Positions 38,701 through 47,572 are shown, counted from the stretch's first letter. The stretch is 64,000 bases of DNA from Amphiura filiformis (GCF_039555335.1 NC_092640.1:41593099-41657098); one strand, 5' to 3'. Notes: generated from the sequence alone by a model not told the origin. Numbers and translations: made by a program.

Positions 38701-39792
38701 AATCAGTCCAGTATTTTACCCATAATTTTCAAATTGTTACTACACCAACATTACTACTGCTGGTTGTATACTAATATACACCAACATTTATTCAAGTGAC
38801 AATATATAGCATACAGCACAGGTATATGTCATGCTCATATACCTGCTCACACGTTTTGAAAAGTAGTTAGCTACCAAAATACTTAAATGCTAGCTTAAGA
38901 TTTACCGCACCATATGTCACAAAACTCATTATTATACCAGATTATGGTTGCTGTCGCCCAAGAGGTACACTACCGCGCAGCTACTTTGTTGGTACTCTAG
39001 CATGTCTAGAGTACCCGTGTGGGTACTACAGAGTACGCATATCGGAATCACACGTACAGTACACACACATGTATTACTGCTGGGCAGCAGTGTACCTCTG
39101 GGATCGGCCGCACGGCAGCAATAGGAATTATGGTAATGATATGTCCCCCAATATACATTCTCCTCCACACACCCCACACCAACATACACAAAGCAACACC
39201 ACCACCTCACATGTTATATAATTTTCTAATCTCTCTGTGTCAGGTGGCGCTATGTAGCGCTGCTGTGGTCTTCACAAGAGTACGCCATCTCACTCGATCT
39301 GATGCCAAGTGCGTTGCACCTTGCATTCCTTAGATAGAAACCAGCTTCACGTCATTAGTCCAAGATGTTGATGGACGTCCTCTTCCTCGTCGGCCTTTCA
39401 TAGCCCCTTGCAAAATCTGTTTTTCTACACCGCCATGTTTCCTGACAATATGGCCAAATTACTTCAGCGTTCTCTCCATTATGCCGCTTCTGATGGTTAG
39501 ACTTGTACCAAACTTATCGAGGATCCAGGAATTTGTTCTCCTGTCTTTCCATGTCACTTGTAGAAACCTCCTGTAACACCACATCTCAAAAGCATCTAAT
39601 AAAATGTTATAATTTGTCATTTACAGAATGCGAATGCTACGATGGTTAATTAACACAGTGATCATTGCTGGACTATGTAGAATCCTGATCAGCAACTCAC
39701 AGATGGCACGAAACATGTGGTACTTAATTCTTCACACCGTCTTCCAAGTATTACGGTTGTTCAGGACATCCGTTCCTATGCTTAAGGCCTAA
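17598..39792 (+). CDS. FAR1: Fatty acyl-CoA reductase, FAR1-like, 13 coding exons
   Basis: Exons: 17598-17804, 19806-19981, 22813-22882, 25561-25667, 27987-28164, 29505-29549, 29816-29934, 30474-30541, 31432-31474, 36745-36834, 37583-37712, 38451-38568, 39627-39792. The family reduces fatty acyl-CoA to fatty alcohol with NADPH at the peroxisomal membrane, for ether lipids and wax esters. Seen: an N-terminal Rossmann motif TGSTGFIGK (residues 21-29), FHVAAT, HVSTAYSN, the catalytic YTFTK (Y209, K213), RPSIVGA, then the C-terminal FAR domain (YFTCNEW, LDWRDYL) and a hydrophobic tail ending at TAA 39790-39792. All introns are GT-AG and phases agree across every junction except within exon 12, where an in-frame TAA (38514-38516) precedes conserved sequence in another frame. 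With one base restored the product is about 505 aa, near the usual ~515. The start at 17598 is the first ATG after a splice acceptor ending at 17575, so an upstream non-coding exon is likely. Family identity is secure; whether the gene is intact is not. Confidence 0.9.
18008..18135. repeat. CCATTTGAAATTCATAC repeat family, copy 2
   Basis: GGGCTATTCCAGATGAAATC, CCTGTGGAAGACATGATC, AATCTTCCACACAGGGAGTG and TTCAAATGGG, in FAR intron 1. Confidence 0.75.
18415..18770. repeat. Dispersed repeat, inverted copy of 1260-1620
   Basis: See the entry at 1260: reverse-complement match over ~350 bp. In FAR intron 1. Confidence 0.65.
19402..19760. mobile_element. TTAA-flanked hairpin MITE, copy 4, beside FAR exon 2
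   Basis: Second subtype. Ends 45 bp before FAR exon 2, in intron 1. Confidence 0.85.
19806..19981 (+). CDS. FAR1: FAR exon 2
   Basis: Starts in phase 0 after TTTGCAG and encodes residues 70-127 plus two bases. It contains VQADLLQPKLGLS and the conserved IVFHVAATIKFNE. The donor is GAA|GTAAGT. A TTAA-flanked MITE ends at 19760, 45 bp before this exon, so the branch point may lie at or inside the element. Confidence 0.9.
20170..20237 (-). repeat. tRNA-Thr-like sequence in FAR intron 2
   Basis: On the - strand the ends ACTCAG and CTGAGT pair. An anticodon arm CTGGA/TCCAG encloses the loop CCGGTAA (anticodon GGT), and the T loop reads GTTCAATCC. Position 33 is C where tRNAs have T, so a SINE head or pseudogene is more likely than a functional tRNA. 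Confidence 0.45.
20262..20512. repeat. Minisatellite, part 1 (GGTAACCCAATATGATG family)
   Basis: Degenerate ~40-50 bp units containing GGGATATGGTAACCCAATAT and GGTATGATATCCTTATATGG, interrupted by insertions from 20514. Confidence 0.85.
20514..20766. mobile_element. TA-flanked MITE, TGTGATGCGATCAAGC ends
   Basis: TGTGATGCGATCAAGCAAAA at the left and TTTTGCTTGATCGCATCACA at the right, ~36-bp inverted repeats with TA on both sides. Inserted in the minisatellite. Confidence 0.82.
20771..22052. mobile_element. Larger insertion with GGTCGCATGTCATAAGTTGG ends
   Basis: TGGGTCGCATGTCATAAGTTGGG near 20771 is reversed near 22029-22052. It splits the minisatellite and itself contains the TTAA MITE at 21291. 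AT-rich, non-coding. Confidence 0.65.
21291..21656. mobile_element. TTAA-flanked hairpin MITE, copy 5
   Basis: A divergent copy of the first subtype (ends AAGGTGGTACTACAC), nested in another insertion at 20767-22052 in FAR intron 2. Confidence 0.82.
22050..22765. repeat. Minisatellite, part 2 (same units)
   Basis: About 15 further units of the same motif, resuming after the insertions and ending ~50 bp before FAR exon 3. Confidence 0.88.
22813..22882 (+). CDS. FAR1: FAR exon 3
   Basis: A 70-nt exon between TTCTTCAG and GTACGT, encoding K128 to Q151 (LSLQLNVTAVQMLLDLSRG). The motif NVTA..MLLDL is typical of FAR Rossmann helices. It follows directly after an ~0.7-kb minisatellite that ends near 22765. 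Confidence 0.88.
23176..23964. mobile_element. 789-bp TTAA foldback element
   Basis: TTAAGGTGGTATTGG at the left and CCAGAACCACCTTAA at the right. The arms pair across ~350 bp (GCATAAATGTTCAT, GAAGCAAATCGGACATACGG and reverses), with a palindromic core rich in TTAATTATGCA near 23560-23630. In FAR intron 3. Confidence 0.78.
23965..25200. other. FAR intron 3, nothing recognised
   Basis: AT-rich, no exon-like or repeat signal seen. Confidence 0.45.
25220..25530. repeat. G-rich repeat and copy of the 60-165 repeat
   Basis: CCAGTGGTGTAGCCAGTAC opens a G-rich stretch (25255-25285, 25352-25362). The right part matches the window start (GGTGCGGTAACCGCTCTA). It ends 30 bp before FAR exon 4. Confidence 0.6.
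25561..25667 (+). CDS. FAR1: FAR exon 4
   Basis: Starts after CCATTCCACAG and encodes residues 152-186 with the family motif FVHVSTAYSNC and the sequence EEKVYPP. It ends GA|GTAAGT, phase 2, and the codon is completed by T of exon 5. Confidence 0.92.
25700..27980. other. FAR intron 4, no feature recognised
   Basis: No coding exon or clear transposon seen. Short open frames (26592-26906, 27353-27544) show no motifs. Confidence 0.45.
27987..28164 (+). CDS. FAR1: FAR exon 5, catalytic exon
   Basis: Encodes residues 187-246: WPNTYTFTKAIAE carries the catalytic YxxxK (Y209, K213), followed by LCIVRPSIVGASWKDP. The acceptor is CATATAG and the donor CCG|GTAAGC, phase 0. The 21-bp palindromic satellite begins about 340 bp downstream in the intron. 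Confidence 0.95.
28500..28985. repeat. 21-bp palindromic satellite, about 20 units
   Basis: Unit ATCGGTATACCGATATACAAC, containing the perfect palindrome TCGGTATACCGA. Nine or so near-identical units run to ~28690, then diverged and shortened units. In FAR intron 5. The unit length is a multiple of three, so long ORFs on both strands are artefacts. Confidence 0.95.
29505..29549 (+). CDS. FAR1: FAR exon 6 (45 nt)
   Basis: A 15-codon exon, GWVDNLAGASGLLIA, between TTTACAG and GTAAGT. It matches the conserved PGWVDN(L/F).G..G segment of FARs and is in phase 0 on both sides. Confidence 0.9.
29816..29934 (+). CDS. FAR1: FAR exon 7
   Basis: Encodes residues 262-300 plus two bases. ADITPVDMVVNTLVTSAWH is the conserved D..PVD..VN motif of FARs. 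The acceptor is CTCCTTACAG and the donor AACAG|GTACGA. Confidence 0.92.
30089..30390. mobile_element. MITE family AGCAATAGGTGAAAACAA, copy 2
   Basis: Ends TACGCTGGCGAAGTTACGTA and TACGTAACTTCGCCAGCGTA form ~45-bp inverted repeats with TA at both sides. In FAR intron 7. Confidence 0.8.
30474..30541 (+). CDS. FAR1: FAR exon 8
   Basis: Encodes PTQIPVINLVTSPNNPVTW then KDV plus one base, matching the family's I.N..S...NP.TW segment at the end of the Rossmann domain. The donor is GTTG|GTAAGT. The two 3' neighbours joined directly give a product about 10-15 residues shorter than usual at this point. Confidence 0.88.
30648..30922. mobile_element. MITE family AGCAATAGGTGAAAACAA, copy 3
   Basis: CGCCCTAGAAGTGATGCTGT and its near reverse at 30903-30922. 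Same interior words as the other copies. In FAR intron 8. Confidence 0.75.
31432..31474 (+). CDS. FAR1: FAR exon 9 (43 nt)
   Basis: A short exon between TTAATGCAG and GTAAGT, reading NHICPPTFSYTEN. Joined to exon 10 it gives PTFSYTENHLLFEYL, which lines up with the RPN.N.TSNHLLYHYW stretch of animal FARs. Phase agreement on both sides supports it. Confidence 0.75.
32440..32650. repeat. Inverted repeat, ~90-bp arms
   Basis: ATAAATGATAGGATTTTGTC and ATAATGGATAGGCTGGCCAA are repeated in reverse after a GC-rich centre at 32555 (CCGGCTGCGCCGG). In FAR intron 9. Confidence 0.75.
33634..33996. mobile_element. TTAA-flanked hairpin MITE, copy 6
   Basis: Second subtype, with a decayed right end (CCCTAAAT instead of CCCCCTTAA). 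In FAR intron 9. Confidence 0.8.
34866..35015. repeat. GAT/GTT trinucleotide microsatellite
   Basis: (GAT)n, then about 17 GTT units, then (GAT)n, inside the foldback element. Confidence 0.95.
35672..35775. repeat. CAT trinucleotide microsatellite
   Basis: About 25 perfect CAT units, then ATCATC and a short CGT run. The poly-His frame is spurious. Confidence 0.95.
36745..36834 (+). CDS. FAR1: FAR exon 10
   Basis: Reads LLFEYLNFFGCKLPFTLI then DLVVKMVGKRAR, matching the hydrophobic stretch and (M/V)xGkrpR motif that opens the FAR C-terminal domain. The acceptor is TTGTTGCAG and the donor GCAAG|GTAAGT. The intron before it is 5.3 kb and holds a 1.9-kb foldback element. Confidence 0.85.
36848..37135. 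repeat. CCATTTGAAATTCATAC repeat family, copy 3
   Basis: Two linked units (36848-36980 and 36985-37135) with TTCATACTCCCCCTGTGGAA and AATCTTCCACATGGG, in FAR intron 10. Confidence 0.75.
37583..37712 (+). CDS. FAR1: FAR exon 11
   Basis: Encodes MIRTYDQILKSMHLLKYF then TCNEWIWNHSNYEKL. YFT.NEW.W.N is a hallmark of the FAR C-terminal domain. The acceptor is TTCCTTTCAG and the donor ACAG|GTGAGT, phase 0. Confidence 0.93.
38294..38365 (+). repeat. tRNA-like sequence in FAR intron 11 (probable SINE head)
   Basis: The ends pair (CATCTG with CAGATG). The A box GGCTCAGTTGG and B box GGTTCGAATC are present, with a T arm CCGG/CTGG. The anticodon arm does not fold cleanly, so this is a tRNA-derived repeat or pseudogene rather than a working tRNA. 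Confidence 0.5.
38451..38568 (+). CDS. FAR1: FAR exon 12, with apparent 1-base loss
   Basis: Starts in phase 0 with EFFMDARPLDWRDYLQTYIG, the conserved D.R.LDW..Y segment, then meets TAA at 38514-38516. From 38513 the other frame reads VKQFVLKEDLGSTRRHLIR, the next conserved FAR segment, and exits in the phase that exon 13 needs. One base is therefore missing in the G run at 38511-38513, through mutation or assembly error. Confidence 0.85.
39627..39792 (+). CDS. FAR1: FAR exon 13, C-terminal membrane anchor and stop
   Basis: The acceptor is CATTTACAG. It reads MRMLRWLINTVIIAGLCRIL, then ISNSQMARNMWYL and a second hydrophobic stretch, ending at TAA. R.L.SQMARN(I/M)W is the usual FAR1 C-terminus, and the hydrophobic tail is the expected peroxisomal anchor. 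Confidence 0.9.
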
Positions 39793-42145
39793 GATATGCC
39801 TAGTGTAACGACATTATTATTGCCAAATAGACTATGACGTCAGGTAAATTAAAAGCTACCAAACAAACCTTTTGCACTCTGGTTTATACTATTATAAGAT
39901 GACGTCAGGATGACTGAATTTTTGGTTCAGGCTTGTGAATGACTTCATCGGTTCTATCCAATTATATAAATTCCAGAGGATTAGGGTGAGGTCATATTTA
40001 TCACAACGAACGGTTTCTCGAGTAATTCTGGCTGCTTTGGAAAGTTACGTCGATTCTTTACAAAAGGCCATGATGACGTCATGTCAACTAATCCATCCAC
40101 ATAAATGTAACCAATCAGCACTGGTTTTATATAATTTCCATGTGCCATGTTTGTTGAACGCACCAATTGCGTGTAATGACGCATACTATGCGTACCGTGG
40201 AAATTTATACGTAACTGTTCACTGTATAATATTATTTGAAACATTTTCCTTGGATTGTGTCCCTTTCAAAGGACCCAAAAGTTATAACGTTGAAACGTTC
40301 ACCGCTATGAGTTTGGATAACAGAAATAGCTACAATACATTATCAGAACATTTTTGGCTGATTTCAATAATTTCTGTGTTCTATTGTATGGTGTTGGTAT
40401 GTGAATCGTACGGGAATGCATACTGCGGTTGGAACTGGTTTCTATATTGTTCTAAACAATGGAACGCGGTTTCCGGTAACTGCCGGAAGCCGCCGGTCAA
40501 ACGCCGGTAGAGTTTTGATTTATTCACTCAGGCAAGATGAGATGAGCGCAATTTCTACTGATAATTTTCACATTCATGACATTCAAGGTTATGACATAAT
40601 GGTTTATAGTGCTTCTTTTCAACAATGTTTTATCATCTTCAAGTATTATTCCGTTTGAGTAACATTGCCTCTGATTGGTCAATTACATGATATCTTCACT
40701 TTAAACACTAATCAGAATGGAGCTTTGCAAATAAATTCACCCCAATTTTTTTGTGTGGTGAAATTATTCTAACAATGTTGCTGATTGGTCCAATTGATAA
40801 TGAAAACTTCTTTTTGACCAATCGGCAGGTAGTTCTCATGGAGGTTAACATAATTATATGGTTTTTAGCTTGAAGGTGTTATGAAATTGAATTAGAAAAG
40901 GTTTGTTTTTTAAATACAAGTTGTATTTTATAATAATCCGTGTTTTATGTATAAAGAGAATTCTCTCGCATCCTTTGCATAATAGATATGTATCTTTTAA
41001 AATGTTTTATATATAATTTGATCAGCTCGTAATCGGCGGGAATTCTTAGGTTTTTACCACTACGCCGAAAAGTAGACCGCCGTTCAAAGTGATATAGTTG
41101 ACCTGAATGGACTATTATTTTGCGTGTTAAAGAAAGTAGGCGAAGTATTATGACTTCAATGAATAAGTTATGATACTTCTGGCAAGATGCCACAAGACAA
41201 TCCTCCGTAAAACATATTGATATTAATCCGCGATGTTATAAGGCCCGCCGATTATACGAGCTGATCTGTTTTTATGAGTTCAGGTATACCCGGTGGTGAT
41301 GGATGATGGAGGGTTAATGCAACATAGTGCCATTGAGGTGATCATGCGGGTGGAGAGAAATGCGCCCAATTGGGCGCATTTGGGCAAAAATGCCCTTAAA
41401 GCGCCCAATTATGGCAAATTTGGGTGCTTTTTAGGTGCTTTTTCTTGAAAATTGGTATACTGATGGGTAGCAAAAACAACAAAAAGTAGGTATAGAGAAA
41501 GTCAGCATCCGAAAGTCTGCGTGGCACATCCCCGTACAGAATTTTTCGAAGAACCCCCCCCCCCCGGGATTTAAATATAAGATTGCTAAACTTGCTTAAA
41601 TACATGCTTAGTTAATTTATTAAAAAAAAATGAAGTAGCCATTGGTGTACAATTCTTACCATTTTCTTTTGCATAAGAACTTTTTAAACAGGTGTTTGGA
41701 AATGCTGAAATTACAAGTAAAATATTAGCGTGGAAACGATGAAGATGTTAATAATATGCATGTATATACCCAAAAAAGCGGTTAGCATGGTTAAAGGCAT
41801 GGACCAGGGCCGAATCGGAACCTACTCCAAGAAAAGTTACCTTTCTTTCTTAATTTGAGTACATCAAGGAGAACAACTCGAAGTGCACGGGTAAGTGCAA
41901 TAACTGCCATAGCTGCCATGTGTTACAGTACACTGTGTGTAAATTGCCAAATGTTCATAGGGCAGCTATAATTGCACTTACCCACTTCTGGCACTGAGCA
42001 GTTAACATGGGTATGAGTCGAATTATGTCGCACTCTCCATCACACCACTGAGTATACCAAAGAAAAAGGTGATTTTGTTTTATACCAATGTTGCAATTGT
42101 CTTTCATTATCCTAAATTCTTTCGATGTAAATTCGATTTGCAATT
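39793..42145. other. FAR 3' flank, no second gene supported
   Basis: Probably starts with the FAR 3' UTR; AATAAA occurs at 40729. A 191-codon open frame (39935-40510) shows no motif or signal. The rest is AT-rich with a C run at 41556. Confidence 0.45.
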
Positions 42146-42335
42146 CCAGTTAAAATCCACACACCCTTTGGAAGACATGACCCTAATCTCCCACACAGGG
42201 AGTGTGAATTTCAAATGTGATTGCCTGAATGGGTGACTCCATTTGAAATTCACAATCACGGTACGCGGTATGGAAGATTAAGTTGATGCCTTCCATAGGC
42301 ATGATAGGTTAGTATGGATTTCAATTGGAATGGCC
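42146..42335. repeat. CCATTTGAAATTCATAC repeat family, copy 4
   Basis: AATTCCAGTTAAAATCCACA, AATCTCCCACACAGGGAGTG and TTCAAATGTGATT, then a second half unit. Confidence 0.7.
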
Positions 42336-43144
42336 CAATTTCCCCGGACCGCATTCCTCTGTAAAGAATAATCCCACAGTAGTTGCCAATTATAGATCTT
42401 ATCATGTAGAGAAAATTATCTCGCTTATTGTATTGAATCGTATGTCCTATCGTTTTGCGTTTAAACATATTTCTTAGAAATGTCGTTAGGCCATAGAGTG
42501 ACTTACATAGGCTACCGTACTCTCTGAATATTGATTACTGCATTTAAGGTCACATGCAACAGGTTATTTCAAATATTACATAAAGTTCATTTTGATGGCA
42601 TTTATTGCTGTTGGTCAAAGTGTCAACTAAAGTACCAAATAATACCGTTAGCAGGCCATGATTGGTCAAGACTACAATTCTTTCGAGTCTGCATCGGGCT
42701 TTAAGGTCATTCTGTCGACCTTTATTTTTTCCAGTAGTAATCTCAAGCGTGCTCGGTCGAGATATCATAAGAGAGAGCCGATATTAATACCGGTACCGCG
42801 CGATGAGAATTTTCGCCGCCGAGCTTGTAAAAAGCTATAGCTCAGATTTATTCATCGGATTTTCTCATTGGAGTCTGCATCGGGCTTTAATGTTTTGGGT
42901 TTTTTAATTTCAATTCGCCAAAGCTAAAAATCGTTTGATGCTCCTATATGTTGGTAGAATGCATGTGAGAAATGGAAATTCTACCGAAGCGATCAGAGTA
43001 TAAATTTATGTTTGAATGGTCACAAAAGAGTCACGAAGACCACATGTATCAACTCAACTATATATTTTTTATGTATGAAATGTAACCTAATGATGGGTTT
43101 TGGAAACCCTGATAAATGTTATGATAATAATTGTAATCTCTTCA

Positions 43145-43435
43145 TGTAAAAGGGTGAAAACCTCGCTCTCCAAAAGAGTGAGAAGAGTGACATTATTCTA
43201 TGTCCCTTATCATTCCTTGAAAGAGTGGGTTTCACTCTTTTAAGAGTAATTTTCACTTTTTAGGAGTGATTTCCACTCTTTTAGAGTGATTTCCACTCTT
43301 TTAGAGTGATTTTCACGCTTTTGGAGTGATTTTCACGCTTTTGGGGGTGATATCACTCTTTTGGAGTGATTTTCACTCTTCTAATTGTTTTTGGAGAGTG
43401 AGATTTTCACTCTTTTACATTAAGAGAGTAACAAG
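43145..43435. repeat. 20-22 bp tandem repeat (TTTTAGAGTGATTTTCACTC)
   Basis: About ten units of the form GAGTGATTTTCACTCTTTT, flanked by CTCTCCAAAAGAGTGAGAA and a near-reverse at the other end. The unit is close to self-complementary. Confidence 0.85.
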
Positions 43436-43442
43436 CACAATA

Positions 43443-43654
43443 CCGTAAATATTCGCCTAATGGCGCACTTGGACTCCTTTGCGAGGGGTAAATTTCTTGT
43501 AAATAGAGATCTCCCTCCTCTGAAATCCAACAAGAATTAAGGTTCCGTGCCCTTATTTGCTGGTGGAAATTTTACGGGAGGGCACTTTTAGGTTGTACCT
43601 AAAAGTTCACTTATGTCAAATGAGCACATGGCGCCATTAGGCGAATCTTTACGG
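43443..43654. mobile_element. TA-flanked MITE, CCGTAAATATTCGCC ends
   Basis: CCGTAAATATTCGCCTAATG at the left and CATTAGGCGAATCTTTACGG at the right, with TA on each side. 212 bp. Confidence 0.8.
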
Positions 43655-43912
43655 TATATTCTATATATGACTGACTATATACAGCAATTTTAATTTCCAT
43701 TATTTTATACTCTTCCAGCACACACAATGCTTGGTGTCTATTTTGTCTTTAAGACTTTAAATATTGGCTGAAAATCAGAATTTATTTTTTAGACTTGCTA
43801 GCCTCGAACAATTAATGTGAATGCATTTAAAAATTATATTGAGTAATATATTTCGAAATTTTGATTAAGTATTCAGTAAATATAGCTGAACAAAGCATTT
43901 CCTTTTAACTAT

Positions 43913-44195
43913 TGGGCTATTCCATTTAAAATCCACACTACCCCTGTGGAAGATTTAGCTGAAGTCTTACACAGAGGGAGTATGAGTTTTGAATAGAATA
44001 AACAATTGGGTAACTTCCATTTAAAATACTCACTCCAGTTGTGGAAGGTATAGGTAAAACCATAATAAAGGGGGAGCATGGGTTTCAAAATAATTAACCC
44101 TGACTAATTACATTTGCAAAACATACTCCCCCTGTAGAAGATATTTCTAAAATCTTCCACAGGCGTAGTGTGGATATCAACTGGAAGAGCCCATT
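43913..44195. repeat. CCATTTGAAATTCATAC repeat family, copy 5
   Basis: Two units, with CCTGTGGAAGATTTAGC and CATACTCCCCCTGTAGAAGA, opening with GGGCTATTCCATTTAAAATC. Confidence 0.72.
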
Positions 44196-44394
44196 GCTTG
44201 GCTGAAAATGTTTATTTTTTAGACTTGGTAGAACAAATGTGAATGATATAGATTTTAGAATTATATTGAGTAATATAATATTTCAAACTTTTTATTAAAT
44301 ATTTGAGGAAAATAAGTAAAGCCGAACAAAGCCGGCGTTTATCTTTTATTTAGTACATCACGGTATGTGTTACGATGAAGAAAATTATTTACCA

Positions 44395-44795
44395 GGGGTA
44401 GGGTTAGACTATCGGCCTATATGATTAGAGTGATGGTTATGTTTTGGGTTATGAGATAAAGTTAGGGTAATGTTAGGGTTAGGATTAGAGCTGAGATTAT
44501 AAGTTGGGTTAAGACGAAGTTTGTGGGTAAATGTTAGGGTTTATACGTAATTGGGTTTCGGACTAATGCTTTTTCATACTATGAACCTGTATACCAAGTT
44601 TACTTTGAACACGATTTATTTTCAATATGGACTCAAAAAAGTCAATTTTTTAATATAAAAAAGGTTAAAAAGGGGGACAAATTCATCTGGAATTTGCAAT
44701 AGATTTTGATGATTTAGGGTAGGGTTTAGAGTTTGGGTTATATGACATAAGGTTAGGGTTTGAAATTATGATTTTAAGGTTAGGGTTTAGATTTA
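44395..44795. repeat. Degenerate GGGTTAGGGTTA-rich stretch
   Basis: Irregular GTTAGGGTTA-like words, not a clean telomeric array. The complement gives short Asn/Pro-rich frames. Confidence 0.6.
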
Positions 44796-44799
44796 GGGT

Positions 44800-46610
44800 T
44801 ATGATATCTTTTTTTAAATGATGAAAGTAAATTGCAATTTTTAGATAATTTTTTTGGTCATTTGAAGAAGAAAGAAGCCTGCAATGTAGCCTATTATTTA
44901 CGTTTGAGATATGAATGTTTTGAGGTCGGTAACCATGGTAACTGCCCTCGAATGTCTCCTGTCTATATTTCATGCGTTTGATTCAAAGGTCTCTAAAGGA
45001 ATAAACATATAGGCCTAATTAGTGGTAGGCCTACGTATACGCTGACGGGTTATTCAACAGTGCCAATTGGTTATAACGACATCACAAATCTGTTAAGATT
45101 TCGAGACAACTACAGTTTGGCTTGTCTCAAGTTGAGAGTAACGCCATGATGGATTTCGCAGTGGCAAATTCGAATCGCGCGCGTTAACCAAATACCGCGG
45201 GCGTATACACACGCGTACAAGGGCGATTTGTCCGTACGCTCGGGACGCAACCGCGTAAACGCACTAATTCGAATCTTGTCATTGCGTCTCGGCACTGCGT
45301 GTGTTGAAGAGACTCTTGTCTCCAGTATGTTTTTGTACGTATCCAGGACTGACATCCTGGAATCATGTGTTGACATGTTTGTCTTAACTGTTGCTAGTAC
45401 GGTACATTGGTCTCAAATGACGTGAAGCGAATGTAAGCCAAGTTTGTCGAAGAAAATTTGAACGATTTATACTTGTTGGAGGTACATATTATTTGAAAGT
45501 AATATTTCGTGATGACATTTCATATCAAAAGATAGTTAAAGTTTGAAATCTTAAATTTTGCAAATTTGGAGCGTTCATATCCAGATTGCATAGATAATCG
45601 GTTGTGTAATTCAAATGGTTTGCCGAGTGTACTTAATATTATTTTATCCAATGACATTACAATCTTTTCAATAGTCGGGGGATACTGTTAATAAATAATC
45701 TTGATAATTCACTCTGTCTATGCTTATATCATGTATGTTTTCGTAATAAAACTCCAGCCTTTGCTATTGTTTTGTCGTGTTGCATTTATATTTAAATATT
45801 TAGTTTGTTCCCTAAGTGTGTTTGTAGTACGGAATCCTTGAAGTTGAAATAAAATTTTCACGCATTTAGATACACTATGGATCACAATGACCTCATCTTA
45901 ATGGCATAGTTCAATAACTTCAATTAAACACTTACAGTGCAAAATTTGACATCAAGTTGCAGAGTATGAGTTTTTGTACCCAAAATTTCGATGGTCATTC
46001 AATGAATGTACAAATGTATTGGGGTTAAAGAACGGTGCCCTGATAGATGAACATGTTGTGGATCCTAGTGACAGCACAAAGCACACGTTCGACCACAAAG
46101 AGTGTAATTTTAGGAACCGTTCAATATTGACGCCGGGGAAAATGGGAGTTTTAAGAAAGGAATTCGATTCTTTTTTTTTTTTTTTTTGTGGGGGGTGTTA
46201 AGTTTTAAATGGAGAAAAGGGTGAACATGGTGAAACAAGAGGGAATCCAAAAATTGTGAGCGGTCGCGATGGGAACACCATTGTTGTTGTCTTTTGTCAA
46301 AATTTTCACTCCCCCTGTCGTAAATATTAAACGGTTCCTTAGACAGAACGCAAGAAATAAGGGGAGTGATTATGTCCTGCAAGAATAACACTCACTCAAC
46401 AGAAGAGTCAGCCTTCGCCAATTTAGCAGAGCTCTACAATTCTGTAATCAAAATCATTCCGATAAATAAGAAGTTTGACTCAAAATGAACAATTGCTGCC
46501 AGATCAACAGTGCAGTTCAGTTAACCTGAAGATGCACCTGAATGGTGCGATACCGTAGCCTCTCAAAAAAGTGAGTCCATTGGGATAATTGAGTTCAAAA
46601 TCATATTTTA
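44800..46610. other. Intergenic, nothing recognised
   Basis: One CpG-rich patch at 45165-45300 (CGAATCGCGCGCG, ACCGCGGGCG) and a T15 run at 46171-46186. No exon seen. Confidence 0.45.
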
Positions 46611-46679
46611 AATATCAGCATAATGATATGTGTTACCTTTGGGCTATCTGCACTAAATAGCAGCATAATAAGTATTACC

Positions 46680-47440
46680 TTCGTACTTTATCTTCAGTAG
46701 ATAGCAACATTGAAGCCATCTTCAGTAGATAGCAGCATGATGATAGGCGTTACCTTTGTATTTTACTTTATCTTCAGTAGATAGCAGCACAATGAAAGGC
46801 GCTGCCCTTGTATTTAAGCTAGATATAATTCCTGTCGATCATGCCACTGTTTTCCAAAATGATAGGTGTTCCTTTGTATTTTATCGTCAGTAGATAGCAG
46901 CATATTATGATAAGCGGCACCGTCGTATTTTAAGCTATCTTCAGTAGATAGCAGCATAATAATAAGCGGTACCTTTGTATTTTAAGCTATCTTCAGTAGA
47001 TAGTAGCATAATGATAACCGGTACCTTTGTATTTTAAGCTATCTTCAGTAGATAGCAGCATATTATGATAAGCGGTACCTTTGTATTTTAAGCTATCTTC
47101 AGTAGATAGTAGCATAATGATAAGCGGTACCTTTGTATTTTAAGCTATCTTCAGTAGATAGTAGCATAATGATAAGCGGTACCTTTGTATTTTAAGCTAT
47201 CTTCAGTAGATAGTAGCATAATGATAAGCGGTACCTTTGTATTTTAAGCTATCTTCAGTAGATAGTAGCATAATGATAAGCGGTACCTTTGTATTTTAAG
47301 CTATCTTCAGTAGATAGTAGCATAATGATAAGCGGTACCTTTGTATTTTAAGCTATCTTCAGTAGATAGTAGCATATAATGATAAGCGGTACCTTTGTAT
47401 TTTAAGCTATCTTCAGTAGATAGTAGCATAATAAGCGATA
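46680..47440. repeat. 52-bp minisatellite downstream of the reductase gene
   Basis: Unit starts GATAAGCGGTACCTTTGTAT and holds CTATCTTCAGTAGATAG. About seven near-perfect units with exact 52-bp spacing (47067-47430), preceded by diverged units. It lies 130-900 bp past the reductase stop, so it may be in the 3' UTR. Confidence 0.93.
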
Positions 47441-47572
47441 TCTGTTACTATCGTATTGTGAGCTTTTGGTAACATCAAAAAGAAAAACCCGTGTATTTTT
47501 TCTACTCAAAGTTTTAAAAACAAGACAGTTTGTGATTACTAGGGTGACGTCATGCCATGCATGCCATGTGCA

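Noticed and set aside
39935-40510. 191-codon open frame downstream of FAR
   Set aside because: Longest non-repeat frame outside the two genes, but no motif, signal peptide, domain or splice logic could be seen; likely chance in the FAR 3' flank.
44395-44795. Possible interstitial telomeric array
   Set aside because: GGGTTA words are irregularly spaced and not in a clean TTAGGG tandem.
46680-47440. CRISPR-like regular spacing
   Set aside because: Whole 52-bp units repeat, with no unique spacers; it is a eukaryotic minisatellite.
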